A DNA stretch of 64,000 nucleotides from JAPLJM01 sp963708515 (GTDB lineage: Bacteria > Desulfobacterota > Syntrophia > Syntrophales > Fen-1087), in assembly GCA_963708515.1 (NCBI GenBank), contig CAVPSX010000012.1:186001-250000 (forward strand), written 5' to 3'. Under the pieces are notes generated by a model that worked only from the letters and a program-made list of their open reading frames with translations, was not told the origin of the DNA and did not search any database. Positions 44,340 to 53,407 of this stretch are shown here, piece after piece. Made by a program: the position numbers and the translations under genes. Each line of letters opens with the position of its first letter. The first letter of the stretch is position 1.

Positions 44340-45002
44340 ATGGCGGCAAAATTAAGCAAACAGGAGTTAAAGGAACCGGATAAGTTACAGGTTATGCTTT
44401 CCCAGGTTTTGACTTACCTTGCGGAAAACAAAACGAAGCTCTATATTGCCGGTACGGTTTTAGTTACGGTTCTGTTGATCGCAGGCGGCTGGTATGTCTA
44501 TGATCTGGACATGGAGAAGAGCGCGCAGAAGATTTATGCCCGCAGTTTTTATACAGCAGCGGGCGATGATAAAGCAGCAGTCGATATTTACAAGGAAGTT
44601 CTGGCAAAATATCCGCGCAGCCAGGCGGCAGTCCTGAGCAATTACCGGCTGGCCGGTATGTATTATCAACAGAAGGATTTCGACGCAGCTATCAGGCACT
44701 ATGAAGCGTTCCTGCAAGAGACGCCGGATCAAAGTGATCTGAAAACCGTTGCCTACATGGCGCTGGGCCACTGTCACGAGGCGAAAAAGGACTTTAAAAA
44801 CGCCCTTGCCGCCTTTGAAAAAGCGGCGGACAGCAAAGCCGGACAGGTCTTCGGAGGCCTGAACCATCAGAATATCGCGCGTGTTTACGAAGCGATGAAT
44901 GACAAGACCAGGGCTCTGGAATACTACCGGAAAGCGCTTACGAACACCACGGATCCGATCACGGAGCTGTTGCTGAAGAGGAAGATCGCTACCTTGAGCT
45001 GA
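44340..45002 (+). CDS. Membrane-anchored TPR protein (YfgM-like)
   Basis: The 220-residue protein has an N-terminal cytoplasmic segment, one membrane helix (LYIAGTVLVTVLLIAGGWYVY at about 35-55), and then several tetratricopeptide repeats (for example YRLAGMYYQQKDFDAAIRHYE, MALGHCHEAKKDFKNALAAFE and NIARVYEAMNDKTRALEYYR). The layout matches the YfgM family, which partners with periplasmic chaperones near the Sec translocon. CAGGAG precedes the ATG. It lies 23 bases upstream of iorA. Confidence 0.82.
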   Translation: MAAKLSKQELKEPDKLQVMLSQVLTYLAENKTKLYIAGTVLVTVLLIAGGWYVYDLDMEKSAQKIYARSFYTAAGDDKAAVDIYKEVLAKYPRSQAAVLSNYRLAGMYYQQKDFDAAIRHYEAFLQETPDQSDLKTVAYMALGHCHEAKKDFKNALAAFEKAADSKAGQVFGGLNHQNIARVYEAMNDKTRALEYYRKALTNTTDPITELLLKRKIATLS

Positions 45003-45025
45003 AAGGAAAGATATAAGGAGACGGT

Positions 45026-46825
45026 ATGCCGGTTTTAATGTCGGGAAATGAAGCGATCGCGCGCGGGGCGTACGAATGCGGCGTGCGTTTCGGGGCAGGC
45101 TATCCGGGAACGCCCAGCACGGAGATCCTCGAGGAGTTCGCAAAATACGAAGGCGTCTATGCCGAGTGGGCGCCCAATGAAAAGGTGGCCCTCGAAGTGG
45201 GCATCGGCGCCGCCGTCGCTGGCGCGAAGGTCCTGGTGACGATGAAGCACGTGGGCGTCAACGTTGCCGCGGATCCGCTGTTTACGGCCAGTTATACGGG
45301 AACAAACGGGGCGCTTGTGATCATTTCGGCGGACGACCCCTCCCTGCACAGCTCCCAGAATGAACAGGACAACCGCAACTATGCCAAATTCGCGAAAATC
45401 CCGATGCTGGAGCCGGCCGATTCCCAGGAGGCAAAGGATTTCATCAAGCTGGCATTTGAGATCAGCGAAAAATTTGACACCCCCGTTTTCGTCCGGCCGA
45501 ACACACGCGTGGCACACTCAAAATCGCTGGTGACCTTCTCCGAGCCGCAAAAGCCGGAGGATAAAACAGCCATCCGGATCAACGCGGCAAAATACGTCAT
45601 GGTGCCCATCAACGCCCGGGCACGGCGCGTGGAGGTGGAAAAACGAATGCGGCGGTTACGCGAATTTGCCGAAACTTTCCCGGAAAACCGTATCGAGATC
45701 AACAGCCCGGAGGTCGGAATCATTACGGCGGGCATCCCCTATCATTACGCCAAGGACGTTTTTCCGGACTATTCCTACATGAAACTGGGCATGGTCCATC
45801 CGCTGCCGACAGGGATGATCAGGGAATTTGCCGCGCGCGTGAAGAAAATCTATTGCATCGAAGAGCTGGACCCCTTTATCGAGGAACAGGTGCGGGCCAT
45901 GGGAATCGACTGCACGGGCAAGGAGATTTTTCCCTACACCCATGAATTCGATCCCGGCGTCATTGAAAGGGCCGTCACGGGACAGACGGCAAGACCCGTT
46001 GATCTGCCGGCGCTGACGATTCCACCGCGACCGCCCAACCTCTGCCCGGGCTGTCCGCACCGCGGCCTCTTTTACGTTCTCGGCAAGCTCAAGGCATTCG
46101 TTACCGGCGATATCGGCTGTTACACGCTGTCCTACATGAAACCCCTGGAAGGCCTGCATTCTTGCATCTGCATGGGCGCCAGCATCGGCATGGCCCACGG
46201 AATGAGCAAGGCCCTGAAGGAAAAGGGGAAGGTCGTCGGGGTCATCGGCGATTCCACTTTCATCCATTCGGGAATCACGCCGTTGTTGAATATGGCCTAC
46301 AACAAGAGCGACGCAGTGATCGTCATTGCCGACAATCGCACGACGGCCATGACCGGCATGCAGGAACATCCGGCCACGGGATTCACGCTGCAGGGCGAAC
46401 AGACCAAGGCGCTTGATTTTACGGTCCTGGCGAAGGCGCTTGGCGTGGAGAACGTCCGCGTCATCGATCCCTACGATTTGAAAATGACAAGAACCGTCAT
46501 GACGGAGGAACTGGCCAAACCCGGACCATCGGTTGTGATCTCCAACCGTCCCTGCGTGCTGTTCAAACGTTTTCAGACAGGACCGGCGAAGCCGCTCTGG
46601 ATCGACCCGGCAAAGTGCATCGGTTGTAAAATGTGCCTCGGGCTGGGCTGCCCGCCGATTTCCTGGAAGAAATTCGATGACATGCCCGAAGACCGGATCC
46701 GGAAGAATGCCAAGAAACAGGATGGCCATTCCTTCATCGATCAGGATCTCTGCAACGGCTGCACGGTCTGCCGGCAGCTCTGCAAGGTGGGCGCTATCGG
46801 AGAGGAGGTATCGGCAAATGAGTAA
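45026..46825 (+). CDS. iorA: Indolepyruvate:ferredoxin oxidoreductase subunit alpha, copy 1
   Basis: IorA decarboxylates aryl-2-oxo acids with thiamine pyrophosphate to give aryl-acetyl-CoA and reduced ferredoxin. This 599-residue subunit has the N-terminal Pyr domain, the TPP-binding GDIGCYTLSY and GDSTFIHSG motifs, and a C-terminal ferredoxin-type region with CIGCKMCLGLGCP and CNGCTVCRQLCK. iorB overlaps it by eight bases. The neighbours suggest use in amino-acid fermentation or in the reverse carboxylating direction in an anaerobe; direction is not determined by the sequence. Confidence 0.94.
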   Translation: MPVLMSGNEAIARGAYECGVRFGAGYPGTPSTEILEEFAKYEGVYAEWAPNEKVALEVGIGAAVAGAKVLVTMKHVGVNVAADPLFTASYTGTNGALVIISADDPSLHSSQNEQDNRNYAKFAKIPMLEPADSQEAKDFIKLAFEISEKFDTPVFVRPNTRVAHSKSLVTFSEPQKPEDKTAIRINAAKYVMVPINARARRVEVEKRMRRLREFAETFPENRIEINSPEVGIITAGIPYHYAKDVFPDYSYMKLGMVHPLPTGMIREFAARVKKIYCIEELDPFIEEQVRAMGIDCTGKEIFPYTHEFDPGVIERAVTGQTARPVDLPALTIPPRPPNLCPGCPHRGLFYVLGKLKAFVTGDIGCYTLSYMKPLEGLHSCICMGASIGMAHGMSKALKEKGKVVGVIGDSTFIHSGITPLLNMAYNKSDAVIVIADNRTTAMTGMQEHPATGFTLQGEQTKALDFTVLAKALGVENVRVIDPYDLKMTRTVMTEELAKPGPSVVISNRPCVLFKRFQTGPAKPLWIDPAKCIGCKMCLGLGCPPISWKKFDDMPEDRIRKNAKKQDGHSFIDQDLCNGCTVCRQLCKVGAIGEEVSANE

Positions 46826-47396
46826 CGCCACTAAAAGCATCTTATTGGCCGGCGTCGGCGGCCAGGGCATCCTCCGGGCGAGCGATATTCTCTGTCTGGC
46901 GTTCATGGCCACGGGCCTCGACGTGAAAAAAAGCGAAGTGCACGGGATGGCCCAGCGGGGCGGTTGCGTGACAAGTCATGTCCGTTATGGCGCGAAGGTC
47001 TACTCCCCCATTGCCAAAAAAGGGGACGTGGACATCCTGCTTTCTTTTGAAAAGCTGGAAACGTTGCGCTATCTGGATTATCTCAAGGCGGACGGCGTCG
47101 TGATCATCAATGAAGAGGAAATCTACCCGCCGTCTGTGAATCTCGGCGATGCCGTATATCCAGGCAATGTCGAGGCATTGACGTCCCGATATTTCAAAAA
47201 GGTCAAATGCGTCAACGCTCCCGACATCGCACGCAGGGCAGGGAACGTCAGGGCGGTCAATACGGCTCTGCTTGGCGCTTTGTCCAACGAACTGACGATT
47301 ACGGATGATGTCTGGTTCCGGGTTTTGCAGGAATCCTTCCCGCAGAAGGCCCTGGAGGCCAATCTGCAGGCCTTTAGTCTCGGAAAATCGTCTTGA
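46818..47396 (+). CDS. iorB: Indolepyruvate:ferredoxin oxidoreductase subunit beta, copy 1
   Basis: The 192-residue IorB subunit is the gamma-type POR domain: LLAGVGGQGILRASDIL, HGMAQRGGCVTSHVRYG and the later NTALLGALS segment are family hallmarks. It completes the heterodimer with the preceding IorA. The ATG at 46818 is preceded by GAGGAGGT and overlaps iorA by eight bases. Confidence 0.94.
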   Translation: MSNATKSILLAGVGGQGILRASDILCLAFMATGLDVKKSEVHGMAQRGGCVTSHVRYGAKVYSPIAKKGDVDILLSFEKLETLRYLDYLKADGVVIINEEEIYPPSVNLGDAVYPGNVEALTSRYFKKVKCVNAPDIARRAGNVRAVNTALLGALSNELTITDDVWFRVLQESFPQKALEANLQAFSLGKSS

Positions 47397-47422
47397 AGTC
47401 ATTTAGCAACCCACCGGACAGC

Positions 47423-47450
47423 TTGACAAACAATCATTCATGGGTAATTT
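47423..47450 (+). promoter_or_regulatory. Promoter candidate upstream of cbpA
   Basis: TTGACA (47423-47428) and TAATTT (47445-47450) with a 16-base spacer, 32 bases before the start codon. Confidence 0.5.
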
Positions 47451-47481
47451 AGCGACGCAAGAGCCGTGAGGGGAGGGCGTT

Positions 47482-48429
47482 ATGTCAGAAGATTATTACA
47501 AGATCCTGGGCGTAGAGAAAAGCGCTTCAGAAGAGGATATTAAAAAGGCCTATCGCAAGCTGGCCATGAAATTCCACCCGGACCGGAATCCGGGCAACAA
47601 GCAGGCCGAAGAGAAATTCAAGAAGCTCAGTGAGGCCTACGCCGTCCTGAGCGACCAGGAAAAACGCAAGCAATACGACAGCTTCGGATCCGACGCCTTC
47701 CGGCAACGCTACAGTCAGGAAGACATTTTCAAAAATTTCGATTTCAGCGATATTCTTAAAGAATTTGGCTTCAACCTGGGTGGTCGCGGGTCACGGGGCT
47801 TTGGCGGTGGGCGGGCCCGCACCTTTAACTTCGGACAGGGCGGCGGTGATCCGTTTGCCGACCTTTTCGGCGGCGCTCAAGGCTATGCTCAACAGCAAAT
47901 GCCTCAAAAAGGTCATGATTTAGAATATAACCTGTCAATAACACTTGAAGAATCAATTCTCGGCGCCGAAAAGAAACTGTCGTTGCAGAAGGACGACCGC
48001 GTCGAGGAAATCAACATCAAGATTCCTCCTGGAATCAGCAGCGGCAAGAAACTGCGTTTGGCCGGAAAGGGGGCGCCCGGATATGACCGCGGGCAGTCGG
48101 GCGATCTTTTTCTGAACATCAATATCCTGCCGCATCCGATCTTTGCCCGGGACGGCGTCGATATTTACGTCGAAAAAGCAGTCAATTATTCCCAGGCCGC
48201 CCTCGGTGCGACGATTGATGTTCCCACCGTCGAAGGCGCAAACAAGAGAATAAGAATACCTGCCGGGACGCAGAGCAATACCAAAATCAGGATGAAAGGT
48301 TATGGCGTTCCTAACTTAAAGGACGGCGGCAAAGGCGATCAGTATGTAAAAATATCCGTCAACGTCCCGAAGAGACTCACGGAACGTCAGACCCAGCTTG
48401 TCAGGAAACTTGCCGAAGAAGGCCTTTAG
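47482..48429 (+). CDS. cbpA: DnaJ C-terminal domain co-chaperone, CbpA type
   Basis: The 315-residue J-domain protein has HPD at residues 32-34 (YRKLAMKFHPDRNPG). A glycine/phenylalanine-rich linker follows (GGRGSRGFGGG), then the DnaJ C-terminal substrate domains. There is no zinc-finger CXXCXGXG repeat, so it is a CbpA/class II type co-chaperone for DnaK. GAGGGGAGGG precedes the ATG. Confidence 0.93.
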   Translation: MSEDYYKILGVEKSASEEDIKKAYRKLAMKFHPDRNPGNKQAEEKFKKLSEAYAVLSDQEKRKQYDSFGSDAFRQRYSQEDIFKNFDFSDILKEFGFNLGGRGSRGFGGGRARTFNFGQGGGDPFADLFGGAQGYAQQQMPQKGHDLEYNLSITLEESILGAEKKLSLQKDDRVEEINIKIPPGISSGKKLRLAGKGAPGYDRGQSGDLFLNINILPHPIFARDGVDIYVEKAVNYSQAALGATIDVPTVEGANKRIRIPAGTQSNTKIRMKGYGVPNLKDGGKGDQYVKISVNVPKRLTERQTQLVRKLAEEGL

Positions 48430-48556
48430 AGGAGCGATACGGTAATATATATATGTCACATAAGATATGTTATGTAAACTTGAAGCGCAAATTGAAGGCG
48501 TAATACGTCTTCATGCCATAAATCTACAACAGACGCTCCCCTGATTGAGTCATAAA

Positions 48557-49501
48557 ATGGAAGAAAGACATTTCGGCCCCATCTGGTTCATACCCGGTGA
48601 GAACAACGGGAAATATCCCTTCTGTCATTCAGTCTATATCGAGGGATCGGGCATTCTCATCGATCCGGCTTCCGATCGCAGGCGGCTTGAGGAAATCCGC
48701 GACCAGCACGGCGTCAAAGCGATCTGGCTCAGCCACTGGCATGAAGATCATTTTATGTGTCTGGATCTCTTCGAGGATGTTCCACTGTGGATTTCCCGCG
48801 ACGATGCCCCTCCCCTGTCCGACCTGGAGATCCTGCTGGACTGGTACGGCATTGCAAATGACGAGCACCGCAAATACTGGCGCAGGCTCATGCTTGAACA
48901 GTTCAATTTCCGGCCGCGCCGGCCTCATGGCTACCTGCAGGGCGGCCAAGAGATCCGCCTCGGGGACCTGACCGTGGATGTGATCGCAACGCCCGGACAT
49001 ACCCCGGGCCACCTGGCTTTCTATTTCCGGGAACCCGACGTGCTCTTTCTGGGGGACTATGATCTGACGCGCTTCGGTCCCTGGTACGGCGACGTCCACT
49101 CAAGCATCGAGGAAACAATCGCCTCGCTTGAACGCCTGAAGCGGATTCCAGCCCGTGTCCTGCTGACCAGTCACGAGACCGGCATTTTTGAACAGCCAAC
49201 GGATGCGCCCTGGGAACGGTACGAACTTGTGATTCATGAGAGGGAGGACAAGCTCCGGCAGGCGCTGGATCGACCCAAATGCCTCCAGGAGATTGTGGAT
49301 TTGTATCTGATCTACGGGCGGCCACGGGAACCCCGCGCCTTCTACGAATTCTGCGAACGGGCGCTCCTTACAAAGCATATCGAGCGCCTGGAGCAGCGCG
49401 GGATGGTCCTGCGTGAACATCGCTGTTGCGTGGACCCTTTTGACGATCTCTCATACTATCTTCAGGCACATACCTGCAGCGGCGGCAAAACGAACACGTA
49501 A
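48557..49501 (+). CDS. Metallo-beta-lactamase fold hydrolase
   Basis: The 314-residue protein has the MBL motifs HWHEDHF and TPGHTPGHL, and the aspartate in FLGDYDLTRFG, so two metals are bound. The C-terminal half (from about 210) is a helical region with a winged-helix-like ending (HIERLEQRGMVLREH), as in the LACTB2-like branch. Substrate unknown. ATG 48557 is used; TTG 48545 is possible, and no strong ribosome-binding site is visible. Confidence 0.82.
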   Translation: MEERHFGPIWFIPGENNGKYPFCHSVYIEGSGILIDPASDRRRLEEIRDQHGVKAIWLSHWHEDHFMCLDLFEDVPLWISRDDAPPLSDLEILLDWYGIANDEHRKYWRRLMLEQFNFRPRRPHGYLQGGQEIRLGDLTVDVIATPGHTPGHLAFYFREPDVLFLGDYDLTRFGPWYGDVHSSIEETIASLERLKRIPARVLLTSHETGIFEQPTDAPWERYELVIHEREDKLRQALDRPKCLQEIVDLYLIYGRPREPRAFYEFCERALLTKHIERLEQRGMVLREHRCCVDPFDDLSYYLQAHTCSGGKTNT

Positions 49502-49509
49502 GAAATCTT

Positions 49510-50529
49510 CTAAACAAATCCGATTTCTCGGCTATAGCTGAATTGCCGGCGCCAGCCCGCATGGGGATGGGTGCTGTCGAAGCACGCCTCCCCTGCCCTT
49601 CTGACCGATTCCTCATCAACCGTCACGGGGTTGTAACCGCCGATGAAACCGGCATCCGCGGCGATCATGGGATGATGGCCGGGCAGACAGTCACACTCGG
49701 AGGCAATATTCAGCAGGGCATTGATCAAAATCGTTCTGCCTTTGATCTTGCGCCACACCGCCGCCGCTGTTTCTACAAGCTTCTCCTGAAAGACCCGGTC
49801 GTCCGTGTGCCAGCAGATTTCCAGGGCCAGCTCCGGACACAGGCCGATGCACTGGGCGCATCCGATGCAGATTTCCATGTCATAAACGGGATAATCGTCA
49901 TCGGCTAAACTTGCTGCACCGGTGGGGCAGACCTCGACACACAGGCCGCACTGCGTGCATTTTTTCTTTTTGAGTTTCGGACGGGCGTCTGCATGCATGC
50001 GCTGCTTCTGCGCCCGTGACGCAAATCCCATGGAAAGATTTTTGATTGCCCCGCCGAAACCCGAGGCCATGTGTCCCTTGAAGTGCGAAAAAATAACGAA
50101 TCCCTCGGCCCGGTCAAACACCGGCGCTGTCTGGACGGTTTTGAAATGCCGATAACCGGCAGGAATATCGATGGTATCGCGGCCGTCCAGGCCGTCGGCC
50201 ATAATGACCGGACAGCCGAGCGCATTGGCGCTGTAACCATGCCCGGCGGCGGTTTTCAGGCTGTCTTCACCATTGCGGCGGCTCCCGGAATAAAGCACCG
50301 TTGTGTCAAAAACAAAGGGCTTTGCGCCAAGATGCAGAAGCCACTGGATGATTTCTATGGCAAAAACCGGGGGCAGGAAAGAGTGATTCCCCTTTTCACC
50401 CCAGTGGAGCTTGACGCCGATCCGATCCCCCTTCCTGAAGAGATGCGCCCCTTGCGCCAGAAGCGTCCTCAGGGCCTGAAGGGATGCCTCCCCTAGTCCG
50501 GCGCCGGGTTGAAAGATGATATCTTGCAT
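49510..50529 (-). CDS. DUF362 domain 4Fe-4S protein
   Basis: The 339-residue cytoplasmic protein has an N-terminal DUF362 domain (GVKLHWGEKGNHSF, GCPVIMADGLDG and HFKGHMASGFGGAIKNLSMG). It then has two [4Fe-4S] ferredoxin motifs, CTQCGLCVEVCP and CIGCAQCIGLCP. Members are common in anaerobes; some are annotated as iron-sulfur oxidoreductases, but no reaction is established. It is convergent with the MBL gene. Confidence 0.88.
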   Translation of the reverse strand: MQDIIFQPGAGLGEASLQALRTLLAQGAHLFRKGDRIGVKLHWGEKGNHSFLPPVFAIEIIQWLLHLGAKPFVFDTTVLYSGSRRNGEDSLKTAAGHGYSANALGCPVIMADGLDGRDTIDIPAGYRHFKTVQTAPVFDRAEGFVIFSHFKGHMASGFGGAIKNLSMGFASRAQKQRMHADARPKLKKKKCTQCGLCVEVCPTGAASLADDDYPVYDMEICIGCAQCIGLCPELALEICWHTDDRVFQEKLVETAAAVWRKIKGRTILINALLNIASECDCLPGHHPMIAADAGFIGGYNPVTVDEESVRRAGEACFDSTHPHAGWRRQFSYSREIGFV

Positions 50530-50545
50530 CAGTACCCTCCATCGT

Positions 50546-50825
50546 TATGAGACCTTTGAATAATGGACAACGCCCGCAGCTCAAAATCTTTCTCGCTAAA
50601 GAGATGTTAAGGCTTAAATACGATTGAAATCAATAAATTATTACTCCGGCAACAATACATGTCAGCGCCGTCATTCCGGCGAAAGCCGGAATCCAGAATT
50701 GGCGTGGATGCCGGATCAAGTCCGGCATGACATTTGATATATTAAATTGCCGGAGTAATAATCTAATTGCTGGAAAGTCGAAAAATCTTTGATTCGCAGC
50801 TTGCGAACCATTTTTCACCGGTTAT
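50546..50825. repeat. MITE-like element, family 2, copy B (interrupted by family 1)
   Basis: The ends TATGAGACCTTTGAATAATGG and CCATTTTTCACCGGTTAT, with internal GCTCAAAATCTTTCTCGC and TCGAAAAATCTTTGATTC, correspond to copy A at 12534-12688. In the middle, directly after CAATAAATTA, a family 1 element is inserted (50638-50761). Removing it restores the interior of copy A (CAATAAATTA-TCTAAT). Confidence 0.75.
50638..50761. mobile_element. MITE-like element, family 1, copy B (nested)
   Basis: A 124-base element with perfect 15-base terminal inverted repeats, TTATTACTCCGGCAA and TTGCCGGAGTAATAA. Inside it has ATTCCGGCGAAAGCCGGAAT-like and GCCGGATCAAGTCCGGC hairpins. It is inserted inside the family 2 element and matches copy A at 16815-16941. 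An insertion event is directly shown by comparison with the uninterrupted family 2 copy. Confidence 0.8.
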
Positions 50826-50839
50826 GCAAAGCTCCTTTT

Positions 50840-51466
50840 TTATAATTGGGTTGTCTCCATGCCGAGGACGAACGCTTTCAGGTTCATATCCAGTTTGTCT
50901 CCTGAAAGGGTCTGCTGCATGACCGTCTTGAAATCGTCAAGGGTTACGGTAAGATCGCCACGAGACGCCAGGGCTCCGAGCATCACGATATTGGCCAAGA
51001 TGGGATTCCCCAGCCGGATGGCCTGATCGCTCGCGTCAATCATCCATAGTGACGCTGAGAGCTCCCTGAGCGATGCTCTGATTTCTTCCTCCGAGGGATA
51101 GTCCAGCTCCCCCGTAATGACACCCACGGGATAAACAGGCCTAGTATTGGCCAGAACAACAATGCCGGGATGACCATAGGTTGCCAAGACGCGGATGGCC
51201 TCGACCGGCTCGAGGGCGATCACGACATCGGCCTTTCCCTTCGGGATCTGTGGGCTCCAGGTTCCTTTAGACGAAACCCGGATGTGGCTCATCACGGCGC
51301 CGCCCCGCTGGGAGGCGCCGAAAGTCTCGCCGATGGTGGTCATGAATCCTCTGTTAACAAGCATCGTGGACAGCACGCGGGAGGCCATGACATTTCCCTG
51401 ACCGCCGACACCGGTAATAATAATATTATAAGGGTCCCTGGGGAGTTGCAGCATTTCCATCATCAT
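50840..51466 (-). CDS. iorB: Indolepyruvate oxidoreductase subunit beta, copy 2
   Basis: A 208-residue IorB paralogue with IIITGVGGQGNVMASRVL, GETFGASQRGGAVMSHIRV and a later NIVMLGALA segment. Three ATGs lie in tandem at 51466, 51463 and 51460; GGAGG just upstream fits any of them. The first overlaps the copy 2 iorA stop (ATGA). It completes the second Ior pair. Confidence 0.92.
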   Translation of the reverse strand: MMMEMLQLPRDPYNIIITGVGGQGNVMASRVLSTMLVNRGFMTTIGETFGASQRGGAVMSHIRVSSKGTWSPQIPKGKADVVIALEPVEAIRVLATYGHPGIVVLANTRPVYPVGVITGELDYPSEEEIRASLRELSASLWMIDASDQAIRLGNPILANIVMLGALASRGDLTVTLDDFKTVMQQTLSGDKLDMNLKAFVLGMETTQL

Positions 51467-53397
51467 GCCACCTCCTTCAGGATGGCCCCACGGGGGCAGA
51501 TATCGGCGCAGACGCCGCATCCGGCACACAGGACATCGTCCACACAGGCCCTTCGTTTCTGCTTATCCCACACAAGCGCGGGACAACGGAAGATGCGCGT
51601 GCAGAGGCGGTTGCAGCCGCAATCCTCGCCGATGCAGAGTTTTTCATTCACATGTACGTCATACTTTTTAACGCTCTTCTTCTCCGGCGAAAGACCGCAT
51701 TGCTGACGCAGGATCAAGACATTGACCCCGTCCTGATTCTCCATCAGGCCGTTGAGCGTTTTCTGTGTCTGGGTGAGATCGAAAGGATCACGCACCTCTA
51801 CCCTGGCCCCCATCGCCCGGCAGATTGCGGCAATATCCACATCGGGCGACTCCTGCCCCATCGCGTTGATCCTGAGACCGGGATGGGATTGAAATCCCGT
51901 CATCGCCGTGCCGCTGTTATCGAGAATCACCATCGTGATGTTTGCGCGGTGATGAATGGCATTGACCAGGGCGGGCATGGCGGCATGAAAAAACGTCGAA
52001 TCGCCGCAGACAGCCAGCACGGGTTTATCGAGGCCGAACGAGGCGAGTTGCCCGAATCCGCTGGCAACGCCTGTTCCGGATCCCATTGAATGAAGGGTTT
52101 TTAGCGTGTTGGCGCCGCCCGGAAAAATATCCAGCGTATAACAGCCGATATCTCCGCAGACAAAGCCCTGGCGGTCATCGAGTTTCAGGGCATTCCGGAT
52201 GCTCCAGTAGGACGCCCGGTGAGGGCAGCCGGGACAGAAAGCCAGTCCGCGTTGCGGCGAGTTGCTTGTCGCGGCCGCCTGCGCCATTTTTTCATACGCC
52301 GGGTCCAAAGACGCATAAGCAATATCCAGAATCCGGCTCAGTGCAACGGCCACAATATCCGGCGAGAGTTCCCCGGTCATGGGGATGGCCCCGTCATTTT
52401 TCCCGAAAAAGGTCTTGATCCCGACTTCTCTTGCCGTCTCGGCGGCGATGACCTTGACACCCTCCTCCAGGAAAGGCAGTACTTCCTCTACGATCAGGAT
52501 TTTATCCGTGCCGGAAAGATGCCGTTTGATCAGATTCGGCGGCAGGGGCCAGGTCGTTCCGAGTTTCAGAAGCCCGACCCGTCCACCGAGATCCAGCATA
52601 TGGATGGCCTCCCGGCTGTAGAGCGTGCACGCGCTGCTTGTGATGATCAGGATCTCCGGTTTTTCCGGGCCTTCATAGGTGTTGAAGGGGCTCATCTCAA
52701 AAAGATCGCGGGCCTTCCTGATTTTGCCCTGCTGGAGGCCATGCTTGTAGGCGACAGGCATACTGGTGATGGGACCTTCGTTGGGATCCAGGATGAAGCC
52801 GTCATGGCGGAATTCGGCACGACGGACCTGTTCCGGAAGCTTTCCAAGGCGCACATTACCGCTGGCGTGGGATAGACGTGTGACGCTGCGCAGCATGACA
52901 AGCGTCCGGAGTTCCTCAGAGAGATCAAAGGCCCACTTGGTCATATCTTTGGCTTCCTGAAAATCGCCGGGTTCGAGCAGTGGAATTTCGATCATGCGGG
53001 CGAAGTGCCGCGCCTCTCCCTCATTGACGCTGGACAGCGCGCCCGGATCGTCGCAGGTGACCAGCACCATTCCGCCCCGCGTGCCTGAGCCAGCCAGATG
53101 GAGCAGAAAGTCGGAAGCCACATTGACTCCGTTCTGTTTCATGACGCAAAGCGACCTCAACCCCGCAAAGGAGGCGGCGGCAGCAACCTCCATGGCCACC
53201 TTTTCATTGGTGGACCATTCGACATAAAGGTTCCGCGCCCGTGCGACGCCTGCAAGGTTTTCCAGAATCTCCGATGAAGGCGTCCCAGGGTAAGCTGCTG
53301 CTACATTCATGCCCGCCTCGAGGGCGCCGCGGGCGATGGCCTCGTTGCCCATCAACAGATAACAGCTCCCCTCACGCATATCTATTAATTTTGACAT
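51463..53397 (-). CDS. iorA: Indolepyruvate:ferredoxin oxidoreductase subunit alpha, copy 2 (atypical Fe-S region)
   Basis: This 644-residue IorA paralogue has the same TPP motifs (GDIGCYTLDI, GDSTFFHA). The C-terminal iron-sulfur region differs: the first motif reads CIGEDCGCNRLCTRIFRCP, with extra cysteines and spacing, and the second is the regular CAGCGVCADICP. That may change the cluster environment. It is about 45 residues longer than copy 1. ATG 53397 follows GGGAGG; a GTG six bases upstream is less likely. It lies 10 bases after the FrhB-like gene, so the three form an operon. Confidence 0.93.
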   Translation of the reverse strand: MSKLIDMREGSCYLLMGNEAIARGALEAGMNVAAAYPGTPSSEILENLAGVARARNLYVEWSTNEKVAMEVAAAASFAGLRSLCVMKQNGVNVASDFLLHLAGSGTRGGMVLVTCDDPGALSSVNEGEARHFARMIEIPLLEPGDFQEAKDMTKWAFDLSEELRTLVMLRSVTRLSHASGNVRLGKLPEQVRRAEFRHDGFILDPNEGPITSMPVAYKHGLQQGKIRKARDLFEMSPFNTYEGPEKPEILIITSSACTLYSREAIHMLDLGGRVGLLKLGTTWPLPPNLIKRHLSGTDKILIVEEVLPFLEEGVKVIAAETAREVGIKTFFGKNDGAIPMTGELSPDIVAVALSRILDIAYASLDPAYEKMAQAAATSNSPQRGLAFCPGCPHRASYWSIRNALKLDDRQGFVCGDIGCYTLDIFPGGANTLKTLHSMGSGTGVASGFGQLASFGLDKPVLAVCGDSTFFHAAMPALVNAIHHRANITMVILDNSGTAMTGFQSHPGLRINAMGQESPDVDIAAICRAMGARVEVRDPFDLTQTQKTLNGLMENQDGVNVLILRQQCGLSPEKKSVKKYDVHVNEKLCIGEDCGCNRLCTRIFRCPALVWDKQKRRACVDDVLCAGCGVCADICPRGAILKEVA

Positions 53398-53407
53398 CGT
53401 CACCTCC

